Source: Xenorhabdus griffiniae (GTDB taxonomy: Bacteria; Pseudomonadota; Gammaproteobacteria; Enterobacterales; Enterobacteriaceae). From it: DNA of 64,000 bases. Position numbers and translations under genes: made by a program. Location of the stretch: the NCBI RefSeq assembly GCF_037265215.1, contig NZ_CP147737.1:2512001-2576000 (forward strand), in the 5' to 3' direction. Shown here in pieces: positions 10,517-20,649 of this stretch. How positions within the stretch are numbered: the first letter of the stretch is position 1; each line of letters begins with the position of its first letter. The notes under the pieces are model-generated. The model did no database searches. It saw nothing but the letters and a program-made list of their open reading frames with translations, and was not told the origin of the DNA.

Positions 10517-10586
10517 ATACCAATCTAACTTCAAGATGCGTTTGATTTCTCCCCGCTACGCGGGGAGATATTAAAACGATTGGTAT
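10517..10586. repeat. ERIC-like palindromic intergenic repeat (short form)
   Basis: It begins ATACCAAT, continues CTAACTTCAAGATGCG, has a central CCCCGC/GCGGGG palindrome and ends in the inverted ATTGGTAT. The same family recurs at eight other intergenic places in this window. It lies between the NRPS terminator and ttcA. Confidence 0.85.
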
Positions 10587-10697
10587 AAAACCAACTGTGA
10601 ATATTTTTCCAACCGACATCAGCGGCATCCTTATCACTACCGTGCTTTTTTATAACACTGCTCGATATATGGCTGAAATCGGTTGGACACAGACATG

Positions 10698-10726
10698 TTT
10701 CAAACAAAAAGAAAAATCCGTATAAT
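10698..10726 (+). promoter_or_regulatory. Candidate sigma-70 promoter of ttcA
   Basis: A perfect TATAAT at 10721-10726 lies 67 bases before the ttcA start; TTTCAA at 10698-10703 is a weak -35 candidate with 17-bp spacing. Prediction by eye only. Confidence 0.4.
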
Positions 10727-10792
10727 CCCCCTCCTGCAAAGGATCCGTATAGAAAATCTACAGCCAATTAATCGGCAATGTGAGAAGTCGCA

Positions 10793-11686
10793 ATGAATCA
10801 AAAAGATACGAGAAAAGAGACACTTGAATTCAACAAACTCCAGAAACGCCTGCGGAGAAACGTTGGTAATGCCATCATTGATTACAATATGATTGAAGAT
10901 AACGATGTTGTAATGGCATGTATTAGTGGCGGCAAGGATTCATTCGCGATGTTAGATATTCTGTTGAATCTGCAAAAAGCGGCACCAATAAAATTCAAAG
11001 TCGTTGCAGTAAACCTTGATCAGAAACAGCCTGGCTTCCCTGAACACATTTTACCCCAATATTTTGAAAGCCTGGATATTCCATACTACATTGTTGATAA
11101 AGATACCTATTCTGTTGTTAAAGAGAAAATTCCTGAAGGCAAAACTACCTGCGGATTGTGTTCAAGACTACGTCGCGGCACCCTCTATTCTTTTGCAGAA
11201 AAAATCGGGGCAACAAAAATTGCGCTGGGACATCATCTTGATGACATCGTTGAAACGCTGTTCCTGAATATGTTCCATGGCGCACGTATGAAAGCGATGC
11301 CGCCAAAATTACGCTCTGACGATGGCCGTAATGTTGTCATCAGGCCGCTGGCATATTGCAGGGAAACAGACCTGATTGAGTATGCGGAAAGCAAAAAATT
11401 CCCAATCATTCCTTGCAACTTATGTGGTTCCCAAGAAAACTTACAGCGACAGGCGATCAAAGCAATGCTAGTAGATTGGGATAAGAAAACACCAGGCCGA
11501 GTGGAGAATATTTTTAAGTCTATTCAGAATGTTAGCCCAAGCCAACTGGCAGACAAAACGATTTTCGATTTTGTCAACTTGCCATTGCATCGTGAGGGAG
11601 AAAGGGAAGAGTATGCTTTTAACGAAGCAGTGGTATCGTCAACGAATATTAATGAATCACTGTTTATCGATGTGACAAACATTTAA
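10793..11686 (+). CDS. ttcA: tRNA 2-thiocytidine(32) synthetase TtcA
   Basis: TtcA thiolates cytidine 32 in several tRNAs, activating the base with ATP and using an iron-sulphur cluster and a cysteine-desulfurase-derived sulphur. The 297-residue protein has the PP-loop SGGKDS at about residues 45-50, the CGLC pair near residue 122 and a third conserved cysteine region CNLCG near 205, which together are the TtcA cluster ligands. Sequence similarity to the E. coli protein is very high over the whole length. It is transcribed alone; the gene downstream (zntB) is convergent. The start is the ATG after GAGAAGTCGCA. Confidence 0.97.
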   Translation: MNQKDTRKETLEFNKLQKRLRRNVGNAIIDYNMIEDNDVVMACISGGKDSFAMLDILLNLQKAAPIKFKVVAVNLDQKQPGFPEHILPQYFESLDIPYYIVDKDTYSVVKEKIPEGKTTCGLCSRLRRGTLYSFAEKIGATKIALGHHLDDIVETLFLNMFHGARMKAMPPKLRSDDGRNVVIRPLAYCRETDLIEYAESKKFPIIPCNLCGSQENLQRQAIKAMLVDWDKKTPGRVENIFKSIQNVSPSQLADKTIFDFVNLPLHREGEREEYAFNEAVVSSTNINESLFIDVTNI

Positions 11687-11733
11687 AACTAAGCAGTTTT
11701 GGTACAGGTGGCTTAAACTCCGTCAAAAAAATA

Positions 11734-11757
11734 GCCGATACTAAAACAAGTATCGGC
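11734..11757. terminator. Stem-loop between convergent ttcA and zntB
   Basis: A 9-bp perfect stem GCCGATACT/AGTATCGGC with a 6-base loop follows the ttcA stop by 48 bases. It lacks a long T-run on the plus side, so termination strength is uncertain. Confidence 0.55.
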
Positions 11758-11897
11758 ATAATTAATGAGCAATTATTCTGTGTAAAACTCAATATGAGAA
11801 AAACTACAATTATGGAGCACAACGTTCAACGCTGTATTCACCTGCGGAAACTATGATGCCTTAATTATGGCAACCAATCATTGATTTATCTCAAATC

Positions 11898-12881
11898 CTA
11901 TAGCCATTTGCTTCGCCTTAACCACCACGCAAAAGCCACCATTAATAGTGACAACAAAAGCGTGAACAAACCAAACCCAAACCGATACTCATTACCGGGT
12001 ATTCCGCCCAAGTTGACACCGAACAATCCAGTCAAAAAGGTGGTTGGCAAGAATACCATCGCCAATAGAGACATCATGTAAGTACGGCGGTTCATGGCAT
12101 CCGCCATCATGGACGTGATTTCATCAGCAAGAACTGCGGTTCGGGCAATACAACCATCAAGATCATCTATTCCCCTACCCAACCGATCAGCAATCTCCTG
12201 CATTAAACGGCGCTCTTCATCATTCATCCAAGGCAATTTTTCACTGGCCAAACGGATAAAAATATCCCGCTGTGGTGCCATATATCGGCGCAGAACGATT
12301 AGCTGTTTACGCAGTAATACTAATTCTCCGCGGCCAGGAACTTTCTGCTCCAAAATATCATCTTCAAACTCAATCAAGTTGTCATGTAGCTCTTCAATAA
12401 AATCATTGGCTTCATCAGTAATGGCCCCCGCTATTTCTACCAACCAATTCCCTGTACTTTTCGCACCAACACCGTTATGCAAATCAGCCAAGACCTGATC
12501 GATGGAATGAATTTTTCGATGCCGGCTGGAGATAATAATTTTGTCATTAATATAGATGCGAAATGAAACCAGATGATCGGGACGCGCATTATCATTACGG
12601 TTCACCGATCTCAAGGTAATCAAAGTTCCTTCACCTGTGCGCACGACCTTTGGACGGATATTATCACTCACTAACCCCTCCTTTACTGGGAACGGTAGCA
12701 AGGTTGTATTCATAATCCATTGATGGCTAGCCGGATTTTTATAATCAAGATGTTGCCACACTGGTTGCTCTGCGGTTACGAGTGAATTATCCCCAAATGC
12801 GGTAACACCTCCCTTGCCATTTAATTGACAGGCATAAATTGCATTTGAACCTTTAAATACCGAGCCATAGATAGCTTCCAC
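11898..12881 (-). CDS. zntB: Zinc transporter ZntB (CorA family)
   Basis: ZntB is an inner-membrane pentameric CorA-type metal channel/transporter associated with zinc movement. The 327-residue protein ends with two membrane segments, the first (MSLLAMVFLPTTFLTGLFGV) followed by the family signature GVNLGG in place of the CorA GMN. The C-terminus RRSKWL matches the E. coli protein, as does MAPQRDIFIRLASEKLPWM in the helical domain. It is convergent with ttcA and divergent from tpx, with a 292-base region between zntB and tpx. Confidence 0.96.
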   Translation of the reverse strand: MEAIYGSVFKGSNAIYACQLNGKGGVTAFGDNSLVTAEQPVWQHLDYKNPASHQWIMNTTLLPFPVKEGLVSDNIRPKVVRTGEGTLITLRSVNRNDNARPDHLVSFRIYINDKIIISSRHRKIHSIDQVLADLHNGVGAKSTGNWLVEIAGAITDEANDFIEELHDNLIEFEDDILEQKVPGRGELVLLRKQLIVLRRYMAPQRDIFIRLASEKLPWMNDEERRLMQEIADRLGRGIDDLDGCIARTAVLADEITSMMADAMNRRTYMMSLLAMVFLPTTFLTGLFGVNLGGIPGNEYRFGFGLFTLLLSLLMVAFAWWLRRSKWL

Positions 12882-13173
12882 ATCTGCTCCTTATTTGTAC
12901 TTAAATTTCGCGCTTACTCTTCATGCTCAATTGTGTTACAGGATATGACTATAGGCGATATCTTCAGGATTAGTGATCGGGTATCCTTTTAACCACGATT
13001 TGATCCACCGACCATTGGTATAGTGACTTTCTTCAATACGGTATTTTTTTGATAAATAAATTATAAGATATTGTTAATTAAAAGAAGGATGAATATTTTA
13101 TTTCTTTTTGTGGGCAAGATCGCACTATTCCTTTACACTGGCGGCATAGTTTACTTTATAGAGAGATTAAATC

Positions 13174-13677
13174 ATGACACAAACAGTCAAGTTTCAAGGT
13201 GGTGATATCACCGTTAATGGAGATTTTCCACAAGCAGGTCAGGCAGCAAAAGAATTCACGCTAGTTGCTAAAGATCTCGCTGATGTAACATTGAGCCATT
13301 ACGCAGGTAAACGTAAAGTGCTTAATATCTTCCCAAGCATTGACACCGGTGTTTGTGCCACATCTGTCCGTAAGTTCAACCAACTTGCCAGCGAATTAGA
13401 TAATACTGTTGTGCTGTGCATTTCAGCGGATTTGCCTTTCGCGCAGTCTCGTTTCTGTGGTTCTGAAGGTCTGTCTAATGTTGTCACTCTTTCTACACTG
13501 CGTGGCGGGAAATTTCAGGAAGATTACGGCGTTGCAATCAGCGAAGGCCCGTTGGGTGGACTGACTGCACGCGCTGTTGTTGTTCTGGATGAAAATAATC
13601 AAGTTATTTATAGCCAGTTGGTTGATGAAATCACCAATGAACCTGACTATGACAGCGCGTTAGCCGCATTGAAGTAA
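13174..13677 (+). CDS. tpx: Thiol peroxidase Tpx
   Basis: Tpx is an atypical two-cysteine peroxiredoxin that reduces lipid and other hydroperoxides with electrons from thioredoxin. The 167-residue product has the peroxidatic cysteine in [11 protein letters not shown] (near residue 61) and the resolving cysteine in FCGSEGL (near residue 95). Length and sequence match E. coli Tpx. It starts at an ATG preceded by AGAGAGATTAAATC. It stands alone, followed by a strong hairpin shared with convergent tyrR, the same neighbour as in E. coli. Confidence 0.97.
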   Translation: MTQTVKFQGGDITVNGDFPQAGQAAKEFTLVAKDLADVTLSHYAGKRKVLNIFPSIDTGVCATSVRKFNQLASELDNTVVLCISADLPFAQSRFCGSEGLSNVVTLSTLRGGKFQEDYGVAISEGPLGGLTARAVVVLDENNQVIYSQLVDEITNEPDYDSALAALK

Positions 13678-13713
13678 TTGTTTTTTTAAGGTTTAGTGTT
13701 TAAATCTTATTGC

Positions 13714-13756
13714 CTGGCGACGATAAAATCACCATTTATCATTTTATCGTCGCCAG
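13714..13756. terminator. Bidirectional stem-loop between tpx and tyrR
   Basis: A 16-bp perfect inverted repeat CTGGCGACGATAAAAT/ATTTTATCGTCGCCAG lies between the convergent tpx and tyrR stop codons and can serve both. Confidence 0.8.
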
Positions 13757-13803
13757 CTTATTTCATATATAAGATATTGTTAAAAGCCGTAATACTTCAG
13801 TTA

Positions 13804-15396
13804 TTATTCACCGTCTTCATGTTCAACTAAGTGTTTTTTACCATTCAGACCATATTCACGTAATTTATTGGCGATTGCCGTGTGAGAAACACCAAGCCGT
13901 TTTGCCAGCTTACGCGTACTGGGGTAATGACGATAAAGACGTGTCAGCACAGAGCGTTCAAAACGCTTGCTGATTTCATCCAAAGATCCCACCAAAATAT
14001 CTTCATTAAATGTTACCTCAGCTTCTAGTTCGGGCAGCCGGATATCCTGCGGGCTAAGTTTGTTACTCTCAAGTTGAGTCAAAGCCTGATATATCGCATT
14101 ACGAAGCTGTCTGACATTGCCTGGCCAATGGTAACCACACAAAAATTGCTCTAAATCAGCAGAGAATTTAGGCTTATGTAAGCCCTGTTCTTGCGCAAAT
14201 CGTGTTACAAAATAGTCTGCCAATGGCATGATATCCGCCTGACGTTCCCGCAAAGGCGGTAATGTGATGGTTAAGACATTCAGCCGATAGTAGAGATCTT
14301 CCCGAAACGCCCCTTTTTGTACCAACTCCATTAAGTTTTTCTGCGTGGCGCAAATGATCCTGACGTTTACTTTAACTTCATTCTCTTCACCTACACGACG
14401 AAATGTTCCATCATTCAAGAAACGCAGTAATTTAGTCTGCATCTGTGGCGACATTTCACCAATTTCATCTAGCAAAACCGTACCGCCATTAGCCTGTTCA
14501 AAGAATCCTTTTTTACCTTCCAATGCATTGGGGTAGGCTCCCGCCGCATAACCAAACAGTTCACTTTCTACAACATCATCCGGCATAGAAGCACAATTTA
14601 GCCCAAGAAAAGGCTGTTTTCCCCTTGCACTGCGCAAATGACAGGCTTTAGCAAATTCATCTTTTCCTGTTCCTGTTTCACCAACAAGCAGCAAGGGAAC
14701 ATCGAGCATTGCCATCTTACGGGCTTGCTCAACGATATGAACCATTTTAGGACTGACAGCAATAATCTGTTCAAAAGCATTATCATCACTTACGGTTAAT
14801 TTTTTGCGGGATGATTCAATATGCCCCGTTGGCTGATGTTCACCAGAACGCAGCATAATTACCGCCCCTGCACATCTGACAACTTGATTTTCATCCGTTA
14901 ATTGCATAGGAATAATATCCATCCCATACTTTTGCTCTTTGATGGAGAGTTGTGCTGAATGGGGTTGATGATGCTCACTTTCAAGCCAGCGAAGGAAATT
15001 GTAATTGTTAATCAGATGGCTAATGTTTTTTTGGCTAATTTTTTCTTTACTGACACCAAACAGTGCCAAAGCCGCAGAGTTAACCAGTTCAACATTGCCT
15101 TTCATGTCAATAGAAAAGATGGGGTCGGGAATCGATTCCAACAGTGTCCACATCGCCCGATGCTCTTTCTCTGATGGCATAAAGGCAACTGTCCTGACAT
15201 CAATGACGCCATTGATACGGCGAATTTCTGCCATCAACTCCCGAAAGATATTGAAATCAATTTGAGTGAAATTAAGGTAAATACGACATGCAGGAGAAAT
15301 TTCAATTCCTTTCAGGTCAATATTTCGTAAAACCAGTAAATCAAGTAACTCGCGGGTTAACCCAATTCGATCCTGACAAGTAACTTCCAATCGCAT
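13804..15396 (-). CDS. tyrR: Transcriptional regulator TyrR of aromatic amino acid genes
   Basis: TyrR represses or activates genes of aromatic amino acid synthesis and uptake in response to tyrosine, phenylalanine and tryptophan. The 530-residue protein has an N-terminal ACT domain (1-75, RLEVTCQDRIGLTRELLDLL), a PAS region (80-185), an AAA+ domain with Walker A GETGTGKDE near residue 237, and a C-terminal helix-turn-helix ending at SHTAIANKLREYG. As in E. coli TyrR, the sigma-54 contact loop is replaced by GAYPNA, so it works with sigma-70. The C-terminus is slightly longer than the E. coli protein. Its regulon plausibly includes aroH or other genes outside the window; aroH itself is usually a TrpR target. 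Confidence 0.96.
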   Translation of the reverse strand: MRLEVTCQDRIGLTRELLDLLVLRNIDLKGIEISPACRIYLNFTQIDFNIFRELMAEIRRINGVIDVRTVAFMPSEKEHRAMWTLLESIPDPIFSIDMKGNVELVNSAALALFGVSKEKISQKNISHLINNYNFLRWLESEHHQPHSAQLSIKEQKYGMDIIPMQLTDENQVVRCAGAVIMLRSGEHQPTGHIESSRKKLTVSDDNAFEQIIAVSPKMVHIVEQARKMAMLDVPLLLVGETGTGKDEFAKACHLRSARGKQPFLGLNCASMPDDVVESELFGYAAGAYPNALEGKKGFFEQANGGTVLLDEIGEMSPQMQTKLLRFLNDGTFRRVGEENEVKVNVRIICATQKNLMELVQKGAFREDLYYRLNVLTITLPPLRERQADIMPLADYFVTRFAQEQGLHKPKFSADLEQFLCGYHWPGNVRQLRNAIYQALTQLESNKLSPQDIRLPELEAEVTFNEDILVGSLDEISKRFERSVLTRLYRHYPSTRKLAKRLGVSHTAIANKLREYGLNGKKHLVEHEDGE

Positions 15397-15533
15397 TTTT
15401 CTGACCTTATTGACACGATGTTCTTAACTGCCTGAAATGTTACCCGTTACTATCCAATAGATGAAGCCCTTGTCAGCAAAAGTTTACAAGAAAATAAGAT
15501 GTCAAGCTGGTATGACAGTTGTTATTAATTTGC

Positions 15534-16610
15534 TTACTTTTTTATTGCCTCTTTGGCTGTGCTTTTGTTTTTCATTGGTAACGTACTTTTAAGCTGAGCA
15601 AGTAATTGGTGACGAAAATCGCCTAACTTCGGTTTATCTCCATCAATCCACGGCAAAGGCCGACACAATTCCATTGCCTTGATGCCCAAACGGGCTGTCA
15701 GCAACCCTGCACCAATCCCTTGTGCGGCACGCGCAGAAAGGCGAGCCGCAATATCTTGTGACAACCAGTCCATACCCACTTCCCTGACTAACTCTGAGGC
15801 TCCTGCAAAGGCAATATTCAGCAATACTAACCGAAATAAGCGAATACGGCTGAAATAACCTAACTCGATACCATAAAGCGCTGCAATACGATTAATGAGC
15901 CGAATGTTTCTCCAGGCAATAAAAGCCATATCTACGATAGCCAATGGACTGACAGCGATCATCAGAGCCGATTCCGCAGCTGAGCGACTGATCTCTTGCC
16001 TGGCTTGCGTATCCAGGACAGGCTGAACTAATTGACTGTATAGCATGACAATTTCACGATCATTGTGCGTCTCATGCACGGCTGCCTGCCAACGCTGTAA
16101 TGCCGGATGTTGTCGTTCAATGCCAGCCTGTTCTGCTAATTTTTCACAAAATTGCCTCCCCTTGCCAATGCCATGACTTTGCAATAGCGTTTTCGCCATG
16201 TCTCGCTCTTCTGTACGCTGCCGTAAATGGTGAAGACGCCGCCATTCTTTTATCACGCTGCCTATTCCCGCAAACACAATCATACTGCCTGCTGCTGCGA
16301 TCCCCAGTGCAATCCAGTCATGTTGCCGCCATGCCTGGTAGATCCACTGAATACATTGGGCAACAACACTCATCCCCAATAACAGGACAGCACTGATAAA
16401 AACTTTTCGCCAGAAACTACGTTTTGGTTTCAGCGCAGCATACACTGCACCTTCAAATTCGCTTTCCTTCTCCTCCGCTTCCCGCTCTGACATAACCGAA
16501 TAGAATTCTTCTTCCTGCCCAATAAATTCTTTTTTTGCTTTTAGTGATGGCTCAGACGCTGTTTGTGTAAGATCGTCAAAATCCATTCGCGGTTTTAAAG
16601 GCTCGGTCAT
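15534..16610 (-). CDS. ycjF: Inner-membrane protein YcjF (DUF697/TIGR01620)
   Basis: YcjF is a conserved membrane protein of the Psp neighbourhood with no established reaction. The 358-residue product has a charged N-terminus, two adjacent membrane segments ([20 protein letters not shown] and [18 protein letters not shown], about residues 68-125) and a C-terminal DUF697 domain with [19 protein letters not shown]. It overlaps the upstream ycjX stop by 4 bases (ATGA), so it was translationally coupled to it; the amber codon in ycjX may reduce that coupling. Confidence 0.93.
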   Translation of the reverse strand: MTEPLKPRMDFDDLTQTASEPSLKAKKEFIGQEEEFYSVMSEREAEEKESEFEGAVYAALKPKRSFWRKVFISAVLLLGMSVVAQCIQWIYQAWRQHDWIALGIAAAGSMIVFAGIGSVIKEWRRLHHLRQRTEERDMAKTLLQSHGIGKGRQFCEKLAEQAGIERQHPALQRWQAAVHETHNDREIVMLYSQLVQPVLDTQARQEISRSAAESALMIAVSPLAIVDMAFIAWRNIRLINRIAALYGIELGYFSRIRLFRLVLLNIAFAGASELVREVGMDWLSQDIAARLSARAAQGIGAGLLTARLGIKAMELCRPLPWIDGDKPKLGDFRHQLLAQLKSTLPMKNKSTAKEAIKK

Positions 16611-18004
16611 GTTAATTTGTCTCCCAATAAAAATTCCATCACGCTATCCATGCGAATATGGGATAACGGGGTGTTGACATTGGCTTGTTTTGGCCGAAAT
16701 GATTCAAAATTAAACCCCTGTTTCTGCCAGAATTCACTATTTGGCAAGCGCTGTGGCACTTCACCAGGAAAAAATGTCAATAACTTATCATCTGACAAGC
16801 GATTGCCTTTGATGGCAGGGATTTTTTCGCCTTTATGCATGACAATGCCGCTCTCTGTTGCCTGAACAGATGCAAGCCCTACACAATCCATGCTGATCCC
16901 TTCAAACGCCGCATTTTGCCATGCTTCCTGTACCAAATGCTGTAAGAGTGAAACGAGATTGGCATGTTGATCTGACGTAATATGATCTGCTTTGCTGGCA
17001 GCAAACAGCAACTTATCGATGCAAGGCGAAAATAAACGACGAAACAATGTTCGTTTACCATAATGAAAACTCTGCATAAGTTGTGTTAATGCAAGTCGCA
17101 TGTCATTGAAAGCTTGCGGGCCACTATTTAATGGTTGCAAGCAATCCACCAGCACAATTTGCCGATCAAAACGCAGAAAATGCTCTTTATAGAAGGCCTT
17201 AACGATATGATCACAGTAATAAGCAAAACGCTCACGCAACATGCCAATGTTGGTATGTTTATCCGCCTTTGCCAGTTGTGGCTCTCCGATGCTGTCAATA
17301 TCCGGCCACGGGAAAAATTGCAGCGCGGGTGCTCCCGCCAAATCACCCGGCAAGATAAAACGGCCAGGTTGGATAAAATGCAAACCTTGCTGTTTACATT
17401 GATGCAGGTAATCCGTATAAGCCTGAGCGATTTTGGCCAGTAAATTTTCATCAACAGGTGCCAGTGGATCACATTGCTAGCATAACGCTAACCATGGCTT
17501 AGCCCAATTCGCTCTTTCTCCTTTCAGTAATCCATACATATGCCGTGACCATGCCAGATAATTTTGTTCCAGCATGGGTAAATCCAATAACCATTCGCCC
17601 GGATAATCGACAATTTCTAAATAAAGGGTAGAAGTTTCTTTGAGGTAGCGAAACAGGGAATCTTCCGAACGATAGCGCAACGCTAAACGTATTTCACTTA
17701 CACCACGGGTTGGCGTCGGCCAGTCAGGGAGAGTGTCATACAATTCTGCGATGTTTTCATCATAGGTAAAACGAGGCACCCCAAAATCTCGTTGTGGCAC
17801 CCGCTTTGCGCCAAGCAAGCGTCCATCACGCACGGCAGAAAACAGCGGTAATCTGGCTCCACTGTGAACATGCAAAAGTTGATTTACCAAGGAAGTAATA
17901 AATGCGGTCTTTCCACTGCGACTTAATCCTGTTACCGCCAGTCGCAAATGACGGTCCATACCACGATTAACAAGTGCTGTCAGTTCGTTTTGCAACCGTT
18001 TCAT
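16607..18004 (-). pseudogene. ycjX: ycjX, P-loop protein gene interrupted by one in-frame amber codon
   Basis: YcjX is a conserved P-loop protein linked with the Psp system. The first segment (start 18004) has Walker A GLSRSGKT near residue 25 and reads to WLALC, where TAG (17479-17477) stops it after 175 residues. The same frame continues immediately as QCDPLAPVDENLLAK and stays homologous to the end, giving 465 codons in total, the length of the E. coli protein. A CAG-to-TAG change explains the break. Without suppression, only the N-terminal third and possibly a second product from an internal ATG (17383, 258 residues) could be made. The true start has a good AGGAGAAAC ribosome site. A sequencing error is the main alternative. 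Confidence 0.85.
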
Positions 18005-18125
18005 GTTTCTCCTAAATGGGAATACTGTGAATCAGTCTCATCTGGCCTGTAGCAACGGAAATAATGGCAAATTTTGCCGATGTTACAAGCCAGATCCCAT
18101 GCTATATCCACTGTCTGGTTACAAC

Positions 18126-18488
18126 TCAAAGCTGGCGGAAACGGCTACGCACATTGTAAGTATCAGAAGTCACATAGCGTTCCATTTGACGTAAACGTGC
18201 TTCGCTTGCTTTCAATTGGTCGTCTATTTCGTCCAACATCTTCTGTGCTGATGGTCCTCTATACTTTTCCTCTGCTGAATATCCCGCAGGTGCGGGATCC
18301 ATGACAAAGGTCAAGATAATATAAGCCAATACCGTTATGCCAAATAGACCAAAGAACAGTGATAATACTGCGATGGTACGAATAAGCGGAGCGGGTACGT
18401 CAAAATAGTCTGCCAGTCCGGCACAAACTCCTTTAACTACCCCCTGCTCTGGCAGACGGTAAAGTTTTCGACGGTATTGATTTGACAT
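18126..18488 (-). CDS. pspC: Phage shock protein C
   Basis: PspC is an inner-membrane protein which, with PspB, senses envelope damage and releases PspF from PspA. I chose the start at 18488 (MSNQYRRKLYRL, 120 residues), where ATG overlaps the pspB stop as TAATG; this gives the length of E. coli PspC (119). The PspC domain fold appears in GVCAGLADYFDVP, followed by the hydrophobic segment FGLFGITVLAYIILTFVMDP. The C-terminal MERYVTSDTY..RSRFRQL is almost identical to E. coli. No pspD follows in the 121 bases before ycjX. Confidence 0.95.
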   Translation of the reverse strand: MSNQYRRKLYRLPEQGVVKGVCAGLADYFDVPAPLIRTIAVLSLFFGLFGITVLAYIILTFVMDPAPAGYSAEEKYRGPSAQKMLDEIDDQLKASEARLRQMERYVTSDTYNVRSRFRQL

Positions 18489-18715
18489 TATGACTGTCTC
18501 CAATTTGGATGCTCTGCGTCGAGGATATCTTCTAACGTTTTGATCCGTTCTTGCATACGTCTGGCGTTCTCCGTCAACTGTTCCAAACGCTGAATTTCAC
18601 TGTTCCCTAACTGATCTTGATTGCTGTTGCGGTGGCTATAATGCAGCCACAACCAGATGGGTAAGACAAAAAGCACAAAAATGATCAGCGGGATCCCAAG
18701 AAATATATAGCCCAT
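18488..18715 (-). CDS. pspB: Phage shock protein B
   Basis: PspB is a small membrane partner of PspC in the envelope-stress signal. The 75-residue protein has one N-terminal membrane helix (IPLIIFVLFVLPIWLWLHY) and a cytoplasmic coiled-coil tail with QRLEQLTENARRMQERIKTLE. It lies 32 bases downstream of pspA and overlaps pspC by one base, in the standard pspABC order. Confidence 0.95.
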   Translation of the reverse strand: MGYIFLGIPLIIFVLFVLPIWLWLHYSHRNSNQDQLGNSEIQRLEQLTENARRMQERIKTLEDILDAEHPNWRQS

Positions 18716-18747
18716 TATCTTTCCTTAGTTATGTATGACATATGTCA

Positions 18748-19419
18748 TCATTGAGAATCTTTGATATTCATTTTAGCTTTCAAGGCCGCTAGTTGTGCAC
18801 TGATTTCATCATCTGCCTTCAATTCTGCAAATTGCTGATCGAGTGATTTTTGTTTACCCAGCCCAAAAGCTTCTGCTTCCGCTTCCATATGGTCTATCCG
18901 ACGTTCAAACTGTTCGAAGCGCGCCATTGCCTCATCGATTTTACCACTATCTAACTGACGGCGTACCTGGCGCGAAGATGCCGCAGCCTGATGACGCAGT
19001 GCCAATGATTGTTGTCTCGCACGCGCTTCCGTCAATTTATTTTCAAGCTCTGTCACTTCGCCTTTAATACGTCCCAGCGTCTCATCCAGAATGGATAATT
19101 CGTGTGTGAGTGATTCAACTAAGCTAGTGACTTTTTGTTTTTCAATCAATGCTGCACGCGCTAAATCTTCTTTACCCTTGCTCAATGCCAGTTCAGCTTT
19201 TTCTTGCCAACCATCAATTTGGTTTTCACCCATGCTAATGCGGCGCAAAAGCTGTTTTTTCTCTGCCAGGGTACGGGCAGAAGTCGAACGGATCTCCACC
19301 AGTGTGTCTTCCATTTCCTGAATCATCAAGCGGATCATTTTCTGTGGATCTTCTGCTTTATCCAGCAGAGAAGAGATATTGGCATTCACGATATCAGCAA
19401 AACGAGAAAAAATACCCAT
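18748..19419 (-). CDS. pspA: Phage shock protein A
   Basis: PspA binds damaged inner membrane as an ESCRT-III-like coil and, when not needed, inhibits the activator PspF. The 223-residue protein is mostly coiled coil, with the conserved N-terminal amphipathic [16 protein letters not shown] and [21 protein letters not shown] use the ATG at 19419: AGAGG lies 9 bases before it, whereas the in-frame ATG two codons upstream would be only 3 bases from that site. The resulting length is close to E. coli (222). Transcription should come from the sigma-54 promoter at 19510-19526. Confidence 0.96.
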   Translation of the reverse strand: MGIFSRFADIVNANISSLLDKAEDPQKMIRLMIQEMEDTLVEIRSTSARTLAEKKQLLRRISMGENQIDGWQEKAELALSKGKEDLARAALIEKQKVTSLVESLTHELSILDETLGRIKGEVTELENKLTEARARQQSLALRHQAAASSRQVRRQLDSGKIDEAMARFEQFERRIDHMEAEAEAFGLGKQKSLDQQFAELKADDEISAQLAALKAKMNIKDSQ

Positions 19420-19509
19420 AGTCATAAACCTCTTTCATTAGAATGTATGTATGTTATGCCTGTGTATTGTTAAAACGGAAACAAGATACACGGTAAGGCA
19501 TTTAACTAA

Positions 19510-19526
19510 ATACAAGATACATGCCA
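19510..19526 (-). promoter_or_regulatory. Sigma-54 (-24/-12) promoter of the psp operon
   Basis: On the minus strand the sequence reads TGGCATGTATCTTGTAT: TGGCA and TTGT boxes with the exact sigma-54 spacing, differing little from the E. coli pspA promoter as I remember it. The expected start is about 12 bases downstream, leaving an 80-base leader before pspA. PspF, encoded divergently, is the expected activator bound upstream in 19540-19620. Confidence 0.85.
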
Positions 19527-19635
19527 ACTTTATTACTTTTATTATCTAATTGAAATTACTGATATAACTTTTATTTGCTTTTTTATTGCAATTCGATAAT
19601 TTAGTTAAATTAACCAATTTTTGGCGAAAAATACC

Positions 19636-20643
19636 ATGTCTCAGTTCATTGATAACCTATTAGGTGAAGCAAACTGTTTTATTGAAATTTTGGAACAAGT
19701 CTCCGCATTAGCGAAGCTGAACAAACCTGTTTTAGTTCTGGGGGAACGAGGAACAGGCAAGGAGTTAATTGCCCGCCGTTTACACTATCTTTCTCCACGC
19801 TGGCAAGGCCCTTTCATTTCCCTGAACTGTGCTGCACTCAATGAAAATCTGCTTGATTCAGAACTCTTTGGTCATGAAGCGGGGGCATTCACGGGTGCTC
19901 GCTCAAAACACCAGGGACGCTTTGAACGAGCCGACGGCGGAACCTTGTTTCTTGATGAACTCGCCACGGCTCCCATGCAAGTACAAGAAAAATTATTGCG
20001 TGTCATTGAATATGGTCACCTGGAGCGTGTTGGTGGCACTCAGTCATTACAAGTTGATGTACGTTTGATCTGTGCCACTAACGAAGATTTACCTGCCATG
20101 GCTACCCGTGGAAAATTCAGGGCTGATTTGCTCGACAGACTCGCGTTCGATGTGATTCATATCCCACCACTGCGCCAACGGCAACAAGATATTATGTTAC
20201 TGGCACAAAATTTTGCGATTCAGATGTGCCGTGAGTTGGATCTGCCATTTTTCCCCGGATTTACTGACAAAGCCAAACAACAATTACTTTCCTATCACTG
20301 GCCTGGCAATGTTCGCGAATTAAAGAATGTCATCGAACGCTCTATTTACAGACATGGTAATAGTGAAAATGAATTAAACACGATCATCATCAATCCCTTT
20401 TCACCATCACAGCAATCTGCCTCCTCATCCACTGAGAGCAAGATTATCAACGATTCCCTTCCCAAATTACCTCTCGATTTAAGGCAGTGGCAAAATGACA
20501 ACGAAAAGAGTTTACTCTTACAGGCTTTGACAGAAAGTCAATTTAATCAGAGGAAGGCCGCTGACAAACTTCATTTGACTTACCACCAGTTCCGCGGGTT
20601 AATCAAGAAACACCATATTGATGTTAATGGCAAGATAGAGTAG
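19636..20643 (+). CDS. pspF: Psp operon transcriptional activator PspF
   Basis: PspF is a sigma-54 enhancer-binding AAA+ protein that opens the psp promoter and is held off by PspA. The protein has no N-terminal receiver domain. It shows Walker A GERGTGKE near residue 35, the sigma-54 contact loop GAFTGA near residue 81, Walker B GTLFLDEL and a C-terminal Fis-type helix-turn-helix (LTYHQFRGLIKKH). I chose ATG 19636 (335 residues) because E. coli PspF starts at the equivalent place (DNLLGEAN); an upstream TTG at 19621 would add five residues. The ribosome site is weak, fitting a regulator made in low amounts. Confidence 0.95.
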   Translation: MSQFIDNLLGEANCFIEILEQVSALAKLNKPVLVLGERGTGKELIARRLHYLSPRWQGPFISLNCAALNENLLDSELFGHEAGAFTGARSKHQGRFERADGGTLFLDELATAPMQVQEKLLRVIEYGHLERVGGTQSLQVDVRLICATNEDLPAMATRGKFRADLLDRLAFDVIHIPPLRQRQQDIMLLAQNFAIQMCRELDLPFFPGFTDKAKQQLLSYHWPGNVRELKNVIERSIYRHGNSENELNTIIINPFSPSQQSASSSTESKIINDSLPKLPLDLRQWQNDNEKSLLLQALTESQFNQRKAADKLHLTYHQFRGLIKKHHIDVNGKIE

Positions 20644-20649
20644 ACAGAT

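Noticed and set aside
12094..12498. 134-codon plus-strand frame over zntB
   Set aside because: Ser/Arg-rich antisense shadow of zntB without ribosome site.
19621..19635. TTG start for pspF five codons upstream
   Set aside because: No better ribosome site, and homology to E. coli PspF begins after the ATG at 19636.
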